Positions 4,603-10,523 of a stretch of DNA of 10,523 bases are shown here, piece by piece. Source of the DNA: DASZCR01 sp035942915 (GTDB lineage Bacteria; Acidobacteriota; Blastocatellia; Pyrinomonadales; Pyrinomonadaceae); contig DASZCR010000099.1 of assembly GCA_035942915.1 (NCBI GenBank), positions 1-10,523 of the forward strand. Reading direction: 5' to 3'. Position 1 is the stretch's first letter; each line of letters begins with the position of its first letter. The notes beneath the pieces are model-generated. The model was given only the letters and a program-made list of their open reading frames with translations, had not been told where the DNA came from and searched no databases. The translations under genes and the position numbers were made by a program.

Positions 4603-7567
4603 AAAGCTCCGTCGCCGCGACCTTCTCGATGACGTATGCCTCAATCTGGTCGCCGACCTTGATGTCGTTGAAGTTTTCGAGGCCGATGCCGCACTCGAAG
4701 CCTTCACGCACCTCGCCCACGTCGTCCTTGAAGCGGCGCAAGCTGGCGATGCCGCCTTCCCATGTGACGACGCCGTCGCGTATCAGCCGCGCGCGCGCCG
4801 TCCGCCGAATCACGCCCGACTTGACCATTGAGCCGGCGACCGCGCCGAGACGCGGGACGCGGAAGACCTCGCGCACGTCGGCCGTCCCGATGATGCGCTC
4901 GGACTCGACCGCTTCGAGCATGCCAATCATCGCCGCGCGAATCTCCTCTTCGACCTTGTAGATAATCGAGTGGAGACGGATATCGACGCCCTCCTGCTTT
5001 GCCAACTCCGAGGCGCGCGCTTCGGGGCGGACGTTGAAGCCGATGATGACGACGGCCGAACTGGAAGCTCCGGCCTGCGTCGCAGAGGCCAGCAGCACGT
5101 CCGATTCCGTAATCGCGCCGACGCCAGAGCGGATGACCTTGACCTTGACCGCTTCGGTCGAGAGCTTATGGAGAGTGCTCTTCAAGACCTCGACCGAACC
5201 CTGCACGTCGGCCTTGATGACGACGAGCAACTCCTTGACTTCCTTCTCGCCGAGCGCCTCGATGCCGCGCTTCGTGCTCTGCAAGAGCGCGCTCTGGCGC
5301 GACTGCATCTGGCGTTGATGAGATATCTGCTGGGCGCGCGTCACGTCGGCGACGACCTGAAAACTCTCGCCCGCCTGCGGCACGCCCTGAAGTCCGAGAA
5401 CTTCGACCGGCGTCGCCGGGCCTGCTTCCGTTATCGGTTCGCCCCGGTCGCTGAACATGGCGCGCACCTTGCCGAAAATCTGGCCGACGATGAACGGGTC
5501 GCCGACCCGGAGCGTCCCCTGTTGGACAAGGACGGTGGCGACCGCGCCGCGTCCTCTGTCCAGCTTGGCTTCGAGGACGACGCCGGAAGCGAGACGCGTG
5601 GCGCTGGCGCGCAGGTTGAGAATGTCGGTTGTCAGCAGGATAGTTTCGAGCAGCGTGTCGAGGTTCTGTCGCTGCTTGGCCGACACCTGCACCATCTCGG
5701 TATCGCCGCCCCACTCGACCGGCGTCAGACCTTGACCGGCCAACTCCTGCCGGACGCGGTCGGGGTTGGCGTCCGGGCGGTCGATTTTGTTGATGGCGAC
5801 GACGATGGGCACGCCTGCCGCGCGCGAGTGCTCGATGGCCTCGACGGTCTGCGGCATCACGCCGTCGTCTGCCGCAACGACGAGCACGGTCACGTCGGTC
5901 GCCTTCGCGCCGCGTGCGCGCATCATCGTGAACGCTTCGTGGCCGGGCGTGTCGAGGAAGACAACACGGCGCGTCTCTGCAGGGTTGTCGGGACTCGGCA
6001 CGTTGACGCTGTAAGCGCCGATATGTTGAGTGATGCCTCCGGCCTCGCCGCCCGCCACGTCTGTCGCGCGGATGGCGTCGAGCAGAGAAGTCTTGCCATG
6101 GTCGACGTGTCCCATGACGGTGACGACGGGCGCACGCGGCAACTCCACGTCGTCTGCGTCGGCGGCGATGAGTTCCTCGAACTCCTCTTCGGCCACCATC
6201 TCTTCAAAGGGCACGAAGGAGACCTCGAAGCCGAAGCGGCGGCCGAGGTCAACGGCGACGGCATCGTCGAGCGTCTGGTTGACGGTGGCGAAGATGCCGC
6301 GCTGAAGGAGGACGGAGACCACGTCCTTCGGTTTGATGCCGAGCTTCTCGGCGAACTCTTTGACGGTCGAGCCTTCGACGAGGCGCACCTGTTTGCTCAG
6401 CACGCCCGTCCCGCCCGTACCGAGCGTAGCGATGAGGCGTTCTTCCGGCGTCATCGGGCGCGGCGGCGCGAACGTGTCGCGCTCGAAGCGACCGCCACGA
6501 CCTTCCGCGCCGCGCGCATGCGGGCCGCGCGCGCCGCCTCCGCGACGCGAGCCGGGACGGCCGCCCGGTCGCCGCGCGTCGGCCGGCGGAATGTACGTGG
6601 TTTGAGGGTTGAGATTTTCGCCGGGCGTGCCGCGCATGTTGCGGTCGCGTCCGCGTTCTTCGCGGCGTCCGCGTTCTTCGGGCGCGCCGCTGCGTGCGGC
6701 ACGCTCGCGCGGCGTCGGGACGGGCGCGGCGGGAGTCGGGACGGGCGCGGGCGCGCGCTCGCCATGCCGGATACCGGCGTTGAGCGCCGCTGTGGTCGGG
6801 CGCAGAACTCTGACCTGACGCGCCGGACCGGGAGGCGTCGTCGGCGGCGTCGGCGCAACGGTCGTGGCCGGATGCGCCACGTCGGCGGGCGTGCTCGTCG
6901 TCGCGGAAGGCGCGGCCGGGGCGGGCGCTTCCGTCACTTCGGGCGCGACGACTCCCGCATCCTGCGCCGTCAGGGGCAGGCTTGCGCCGAGGTCTCCGTC
7001 ACCGTCGCCCATCGAGGTTTCGACGAAACTCTCGGCCGGTTCGTGCGTGGGCTGATGCTGTGAGTCTGTGTCCGTCTGCGTCTGCACAGAGGCGTCGGCG
7101 CCGTCGTGAGCCTGCGCCGTAGCGGTAGCGTTGGTCGGCTGCTCGGCGCGTTGCGCGGGGGCGAGTCGCTTGACGAGGCGCGCGGTGAAGGGGCGACCGG
7201 CGGACGTGTCTGTCGGCTGCTGTTCTTCGGCCTGCATGCCAACCTCTGCGCTGACGGCGCCTGGCCCATCCTGAGGCGCGGGGGGCGCGACTGGGGCATG
7301 CTGAGCGTCAGGCTCGCCGTGCGTCTCGGCCATCGTGTGCGGCTCGGCGACATCGGCACGCGCCGCCTTCTTGACGACGCGGACGGCGCGCGGTGCGCTC
7401 ACTTCCTTCTTGGGCAGGTAGCGGTTGCGGATTTTCTCCGCCAACTCTTTGGAGATGGTATTCGAGGGAACGGACACGTCAACGCCCTCGCGGCGCACCT
7501 CTTCGAGGATGCGCTTGGACTCCTGCTTGAGTTCTTTCGCCAGATCGTAGATGCGAACCTTGGACAT
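4601..7567 (-). CDS. infB: Translation initiation factor IF2
   Basis: A 988-residue GTPase that brings initiator tRNA to the 30S subunit and promotes subunit joining. The order of domains is an IF2_N domain at 1-52 (starting MSKVRIYDLAKELKQESKRI); a ~330-residue Ala/Pro/Thr- then Arg/Gly-rich linker; a second IF2_N-like domain near 390-455; the G domain with GHVDHGKT (486-493), GGITQH (510-515), DTPGHEAF (539-546), NKID (593-596) and SAK (629-631); then the beta-barrel, IF2 core and C-terminal fMet-tRNA-binding domains, ending in YVIEKVAATEL. The ATG at 7567 begins the conserved MSKVR and has AAGGAG just upstream. An in-frame start at 7606 would run through a hairpin/U-tract. The linker DNA contains short direct repeats encoding REERGR-type and APVPTP-type units. 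The gene lies between nusA and rbfA in the standard operon. Confidence 0.97.
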   Translation of the reverse strand: MSKVRIYDLAKELKQESKRILEEVRREGVDVSVPSNTISKELAEKIRNRYLPKKEVSAPRAVRVVKKAARADVAEPHTMAETHGEPDAQHAPVAPPAPQDGPGAVSAEVGMQAEEQQPTDTSAGRPFTARLVKRLAPAQRAEQPTNATATAQAHDGADASVQTQTDTDSQHQPTHEPAESFVETSMGDGDGDLGASLPLTAQDAGVVAPEVTEAPAPAAPSATTSTPADVAHPATTVAPTPPTTPPGPARQVRVLRPTTAALNAGIRHGERAPAPVPTPAAPVPTPRERAARSGAPEERGRREERGRDRNMRGTPGENLNPQTTYIPPADARRPGGRPGSRRGGGARGPHARGAEGRGGRFERDTFAPPRPMTPEERLIATLGTGGTGVLSKQVRLVEGSTVKEFAEKLGIKPKDVVSVLLQRGIFATVNQTLDDAVAVDLGRRFGFEVSFVPFEEMVAEEEFEELIAADADDVELPRAPVVTVMGHVDHGKTSLLDAIRATDVAGGEAGGITQHIGAYSVNVPSPDNPAETRRVVFLDTPGHEAFTMMRARGAKATDVTVLVVAADDGVMPQTVEAIEHSRAAGVPIVVAINKIDRPDANPDRVRQELAGQGLTPVEWGGDTEMVQVSAKQRQNLDTLLETILLTTDILNLRASATRLASGVVLEAKLDRGRGAVATVLVQQGTLRVGDPFIVGQIFGKVRAMFSDRGEPITEAGPATPVEVLGLQGVPQAGESFQVVADVTRAQQISHQRQMQSRQSALLQSTKRGIEALGEKEVKELLVVIKADVQGSVEVLKSTLHKLSTEAVKVKVIRSGVGAITESDVLLASATQAGASSSAVVIIGFNVRPEARASELAKQEGVDIRLHSIIYKVEEEIRAAMIGMLEAVESERIIGTADVREVFRVPRLGAVAGSMVKSGVIRRTARARLIRDGVVTWEGGIASLRRFKDDVGEVREGFECGIGLENFNDIKVGDQIEAYVIEKVAATEL

Positions 7568-7588
7568 GCACTCCTTCTTCGACGCTTC

Positions 7589-7658
7589 AAAAAAACGGCG
7601 TCGCACGCTTCAAAGGTTAAGGTTAACCGCGACCTTCAAACCCTTTCCCGTGCGACGC
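7589..7658 (-). terminator. Attenuator-like hairpin with U-tract before infB
   Basis: On the minus strand GCGTCGCACG (7658-7649) and CGTGCGACGC (7607-7598) form a perfect 10-bp stem around a 41-base loop. Two bases later come seven consecutive Ts (7595-7589). The loop itself contains the small palindrome GGTTAACC. The structure ends 21 bases before the infB start. The 3' arm's CGACGC could alternatively pair with GCGTCG at 7585-7580, just downstream. This suggests partial termination or RNA processing between nusA and infB. The rest of the 207-bp gap (7568-7774) has no convincing gene; a 43-codon frame at 7741-7610 lacks a ribosome binding site. Confidence 0.55.
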
Positions 7659-7774
7659 GCGGCGCAAGAGTCCTCGGACGTTTGCGCGAGCAGCCTGCGG
7701 GAGGCTTTCAGGGCGGGCACGCGCCGTATGCGCCCCTCCATCTCGAGAGGCGCGCGCGGCGGCGTCGACTGCGG

Positions 7775-9676
7775 CTATTCTGCGTCGCCGGAAGCATTGT
7801 TCTGCTCACCGTCGACTACATCTGTTCCACCGGGCGCGGACGCTTCAGCATTCTCCGATGCGTAAGCCGAACCGGCCGCTGCGACTTCCGGCGCAGACGC
7901 CTCGCCGCCCAAATCGGCGACGGGCGAGAGAGGAGAATCGTCCTCCTCGATGTCTGAGGCGTCCGAGCGCAGGTCGTCCATCGCCGCGCCGCTCGTCTCG
8001 ATGACGGCGGCCTCGGTCGAAGTGATATCGGGCGCGGGCGTGATGGTGTCTGCACGGAGGTCGCGTCCGGCGCCTTGCAGCGCCAACTCGTCGGCCGTAA
8101 ACGGCTCGGCCTCAGTGACGGCGACCGGGTCTGCGCTCTCGGCCGCAAGCACCTGCTCCTCGGCGTGGAAGGGCGTGCCGCCACGCACGGCCTCGTCGTA
8201 GCCTTCGGCAATCATCTCTTCTGAAGGCTCAACCTCTCTGGCTTCCGCGTTCGGGTCTAACTCCTCAGACGCCGCGTGCTGCTCCATCTGTCCACCCTCT
8301 CCTGCTGTTTCCGAGACGGCCTCGACCAATTGCGCAGCAGCGTCGCTGCCATCGCTGCCCAACTCTTCGTCGCCCGCCGCTGCCTCGTCGCCCGACTGCT
8401 GGCTCTTGTCGCGCGCCGCGACGACGGCCTTCGCCGAATCGAGAATGGCCTGCGCGTCGTCGAGACTGATGTCGAGGTATTCGGTCAGGTCGTCGATGGA
8501 GGTCGCGGCCAGCGTGTCGATGTCGTTGATGCCGTGCTCGGCAAGCGTAGCGGTCGTCGCAGGCGTGACGCCTTCGAGGGCGTCGAGCGGCACGGGCGCA
8601 CCCGAAGCAATCATCGCGCCCATCTGCTCGGCCACCTCGCGCTTAATCTCTTCCTCGCTGCGGATGTCGATGTTCCACCCGACCAGCTTCGTCGCCAGAC
8701 GCACGTTCTGCCCGCGCTTGCCGATGGCGAGCGAGAGCTGGTCTTCGTTGACGATGACTTCCATCTGCCGCCGCTCGATGTCTGTGATACGCACCTGATT
8801 GACTTTGGCAGGCGACAGCGCATTGGCCGCAAAGACGCTCGGCTCGTCCGACCATTCGATGATGTCAATCTTCTCGCCGCGCAGTTCGCGGATAATGGCC
8901 TGCACGCGCGAGCCTTTCATGCCGACGCACGCGCCGACAGGGTCAACGTCGCGCTCGTTCGAGGCGACGGCAATCTTGGCGCGTTCGCCGGGTTCGCGCA
9001 CGGCAGACTTAATCACCACCGTCTCGTCGTAAATCTCCGGCACTTCCATCTCGAAGAGTCTGCGCAGCAGTTCTGGCGAGGTGCGCGAGACTTCAACCTG
9101 CGGCCCCTTCGATTCCTTCGATACGTCGTTGATGACGACGCGGATGCGCTCGCCCTGCGCCCACTGCTCGCCGCGCGACTGCTGCTGGCGCGGCAGGATG
9201 GCCTCGACGTTACCTAAATCGACGATGATGTCGCCGCGCTCGAAGCGTTTGACGTAACCGTTGACGAGGTCGCCGACCTTGTCTATGTACTGCTCGTAGA
9301 CGTTGGCGCGGACGGCGTCTCTGACCTTCTGGAAGAGAATCTGCTTGGCCGTCTGCGCCGCGATGCGACCCATCTCCTCGACCGGCATCGGCAGTTGCAA
9401 CTCGTCGCCGACCTCGACCTCGTCGCCCGCCAACTCCTTCGCCTCGTCGAGCGACAGTTCTTTGCCGGGGTTCGTCACTTCATCGACGACGACCTTCGAG
9501 GCGAACAGTTCGAGTCCCGCCTCCGGCGTCCATTCGACCTGAATCTCTTCGCCCGACTTGAACTGCTTACGTGCCGCCGCGCGGACGGCCTCCTTCATCG
9601 CCTCGATGACGAGTTCGCGGTCGATGCCGTGCTCTTTGCACAGCGCGTCAATGCTTTGCGGGATGGATGCACTCAT
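7775..9676 (-). CDS. nusA: Transcription termination/antitermination factor NusA with long acidic tail
   Basis: A 633-residue protein. NusA binds RNA polymerase and nascent RNA and modulates pausing, intrinsic termination and antitermination. Visible parts are the N-terminal RNAP-binding domain (1 to ~125), an S1 domain (~132-198, with VNGYVKRFERGDIIVDLG), KH1 (~228-297, with CVGMKGSRVQAIIRELRGEK), KH2 (~300-345, with LAIGKRGQNVRLATKL), and a helix-hairpin-helix/acidic-repeat-like domain (~362-421, VTPATTATLAEHGINDIDTL). Residues ~425-633 are an additional acidic, Ala/Ser/Glu/Asp-rich tail with no lysine and no recognisable fold, longer than I know for most NusA. The ATG at 9676 starts the conserved domain; the ribosome binding site is weak (GAAG). 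It is the second gene of the operon, 83 bp after rimP. Confidence 0.96.
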   Translation of the reverse strand: MSASIPQSIDALCKEHGIDRELVIEAMKEAVRAAARKQFKSGEEIQVEWTPEAGLELFASKVVVDEVTNPGKELSLDEAKELAGDEVEVGDELQLPMPVEEMGRIAAQTAKQILFQKVRDAVRANVYEQYIDKVGDLVNGYVKRFERGDIIVDLGNVEAILPRQQQSRGEQWAQGERIRVVINDVSKESKGPQVEVSRTSPELLRRLFEMEVPEIYDETVVIKSAVREPGERAKIAVASNERDVDPVGACVGMKGSRVQAIIRELRGEKIDIIEWSDEPSVFAANALSPAKVNQVRITDIERRQMEVIVNEDQLSLAIGKRGQNVRLATKLVGWNIDIRSEEEIKREVAEQMGAMIASGAPVPLDALEGVTPATTATLAEHGINDIDTLAATSIDDLTEYLDISLDDAQAILDSAKAVVAARDKSQQSGDEAAAGDEELGSDGSDAAAQLVEAVSETAGEGGQMEQHAASEELDPNAEAREVEPSEEMIAEGYDEAVRGGTPFHAEEQVLAAESADPVAVTEAEPFTADELALQGAGRDLRADTITPAPDITSTEAAVIETSGAAMDDLRSDASDIEEDDSPLSPVADLGGEASAPEVAAAGSAYASENAEASAPGGTDVVDGEQNNASGDAE

Positions 9677-9746
9677 AGGACTTCTATCTTGGTTGGATGC
9701 GCGCGGGGCTTGGGCGAGTCACTCGGCCGCCGCGACCGCATCCGTG

Positions 9747-9767
9747 ATTCAGTTGTTATTCAGTTGT
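9747..9767. repeat. 10-bp tandem duplication across the rimP stop codon
   Basis: ATTCAGTTGT occurs at 9747-9756 and again at 9758-9767, separated by one T. On the minus strand the first copy met encodes the end of RimP (Asp-Asn-stop) and the second lies just after the stop. It looks like a small slippage duplication. The remaining 9677-9746 gap to nusA shows nothing else clear. Confidence 0.7.
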
Positions 9768-10326
9768 CGGCAGCCGGCTTCGACGTTGCGTCACCGCTCC
9801 CGGCCGCTTGCTGTTGCTGCTTCTGCTGTCGCTCGCGCTCGTGTGCGCGACGGAACTCCTCTTCCACGTCAATCTCAAGATTGGCCTTGACGACCGAGGC
9901 AAGCGGCACACGCACCTGCCCGCTCGTCTTGTCGTCGAAGATGATGTCGTCGCCTTCGACGCCGATGATGCGGCCACGAAAGTTGCGCTGTCCGTTGACG
10001 GCCTCGCGCGATTTCATCTTCGCCATGTGGCCTGCGAACCGTTCGTAGTCGGCGCGCTTGTAGAGGCCGCGTTCAAGTCCCGGCGAGGAGACTTCGAGTG
10101 TATAAGCCGAGTGGATGAAGTCTTCCACATCGAGCATCGTGCCGAGATGGAGACTGACGGCGGCGCAGTCCTCGTGTGTGACGCCGCCCGGCTTGTCGAT
10201 GTAGACGCGGACGACTGCGGCGCGTCCAGACGCGCCGACTTCGGCATGCACCAACTCAAGCCCCTGCTCGGCGACCACGCGCTCCGTAATCTCGCGCACA
10301 CGCTCCTCGACCGAACTCCCTTCCAT
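9760..10326 (-). CDS. rimP: Ribosome maturation factor RimP
   Basis: A 188-residue protein. RimP assists 30S assembly, acting around the uS12-containing central region. The N-terminal alpha/beta domain (about 5-85) has GLELVHAEV, VVRVYIDKPGGVTHEDC and the hallmark AYTLEVSSPGLERGL (74-88). The C-terminal Sm-like beta-barrel (about 90-155) has YERFAGHMAKMKSRE, RNFRGRIIGVEGDDIIF and VPLASVVKANLEIDV. The last ~35 residues are a Gln/Ala-rich, charged tail (HERERQQKQQQQAAGSGD) not conserved in the family. The ATG at 10326 gives the usual domain start; upstream GGGGGCGAGC is only a fair ribosome binding site. It is the first gene of the operon, behind a good promoter and an attenuator-like leader. 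Confidence 0.95.
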   Translation of the reverse strand: MEGSSVEERVREITERVVAEQGLELVHAEVGASGRAAVVRVYIDKPGGVTHEDCAAVSLHLGTMLDVEDFIHSAYTLEVSSPGLERGLYKRADYERFAGHMAKMKSREAVNGQRNFRGRIIGVEGDDIIFDDKTSGQVRVPLASVVKANLEIDVEEEFRRAHERERQQKQQQQAAGSGDATSKPAADN

Positions 10327-10352
10327 GCTCGCCCCCGAAAAATAAAGTCTTC

Positions 10353-10393
10353 AAAAAACAGCCGCCCAAAAGAAAAAGTGGGCGCGAACCCAC
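10353..10393 (-). promoter_or_regulatory. Two overlapping terminator-like hairpins in the rimP leader
   Basis: On the minus strand, hairpin 1 is GTGGG (10393-10389) pairing with CCCAC (10382-10378), extended inward by one wobble pair, followed directly by TTTTTCTTTT (10377-10368). Hairpin 2 is CGCCCA (10384-10379) pairing with TGGGCG (10368-10363), followed after GCTG by TTTTTT (10358-10353). Both use the same CGCCCA segment, so they cannot form together. Each looks like an intrinsic terminator placed between promoter and start codon, the layout of transcription attenuation. NusA, encoded by the next gene, is a termination factor, so autogenous control is a natural inference. Confidence 0.65.
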
Positions 10394-10427
10394 CGGACAA
10401 CGCCACGTCGCTCCGAGCAAGAGACGG

Positions 10428-10456
10428 ATTATACGGGAACATCCGACGCGAGGCAA
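10428..10456 (-). promoter_or_regulatory. Sigma70-type promoter of the rimP-nusA-infB operon
   Basis: On the minus strand TTGCCT (10456-10451) and a perfect TATAAT (10433-10428) are separated by exactly 17 bp. Transcription would begin near 10421, about 95 nt before the rimP start. The remaining 10457-10523 to the window edge shows no supported feature. Confidence 0.75.
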
Positions 10457-10523
10457 GCAACCGCGCCGCACAGTTGGGGGCTGTCTGTCGGCAATGTTCG
10501 ACCTGCGCGGGGCTGCTGTATTT

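Noticed and set aside
4970..7063. A 697-codon open frame on the plus strand opposite infB
   Set aside because: It is an exact antisense shadow of the IF2 gene in G+C-rich DNA, with Arg/Asp/His-heavy composition and no recognisable domain.
7610..7741. A 43-codon minus-strand frame between nusA and infB
   Set aside because: No ribosome binding site, no similarity I can see to YlxR, and its end overlaps the attenuator-like hairpin.
7106..9217. Long plus-strand frames opposite nusA and the infB start (7106-7957, 8276-9217)
   Set aside because: They mirror the real minus-strand genes and show no independent motif or ribosome binding site.

Overview
The window is a G+C-rich bacterial chromosome segment in which every convincing gene lies on the minus strand. 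The core is a translation/transcription operon in the order rimP, nusA, infB, rbfA, nrnA (DHH phosphoesterase), followed to the left by about 2.4 kb of accessory DNA and then the 5' end of accD. The style of the proteins suggests Acidobacteriota, possibly Blastocatellia: the IF2 N-terminus, the very long Pro/Ala/Arg-rich IF2 linker, and nrnA directly after rbfA. This is judged from memory of these families and has not been searched.

Layout from right to left, in the direction of transcription. A good sigma70-type promoter (10428-10456) precedes a roughly 95-nt rimP leader carrying two overlapping hairpin/U-tract structures (10353-10393). Then come rimP (10326-9760), nusA (9676-7775), a 207-bp gap with a third hairpin/U-tract structure (7589-7658), infB (7567-4601), rbfA (4523-4107) and nrnA (4033-3008). 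The two gaps flanking rbfA are almost completely filled by related ~74-bp palindromes built of seven-base units. One of them supplies the last codons and stop of rbfA. No ylxR is recognisable between nusA and infB, and no truB follows rbfA or nrnA.

From about 2930 to 600 the DNA changes character. It holds three small genes of unknown function: a four-helix membrane protein, a winged-helix-like protein and a secreted Ig/PKD-like protein. The first two are each followed, 35-37 bp after the stop codon, by an imperfect palindrome (1787-1862 and 1192-1302) that closely resembles an integron attC site in the expected orientation. Both have a GTGAGG-type core in place of the canonical GTTRRRY. A weaker third candidate lies at 2864-2932, just after nrnA. 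I read this as a small integron-cassette cluster without an integrase in view (CALIN-like), inserted between the nrnA operon and accD. The membrane-protein gene is clearly more A+T-rich than the neighbouring core genes, which fits transfer.

How the genes work together: RimP and RbfA mature the 30S subunit, IF2 starts translation, NusA controls transcript elongation and termination, and NrnA degrades short RNA or pAp. The leader structures before rimP and infB suggest that the operon is controlled by transcription termination, which NusA itself could sense. The secreted-protein gene has its own promoter with a 19-bp dyad over the -35 box, and the winged-helix protein encoded just upstream is a possible but unproven regulator.
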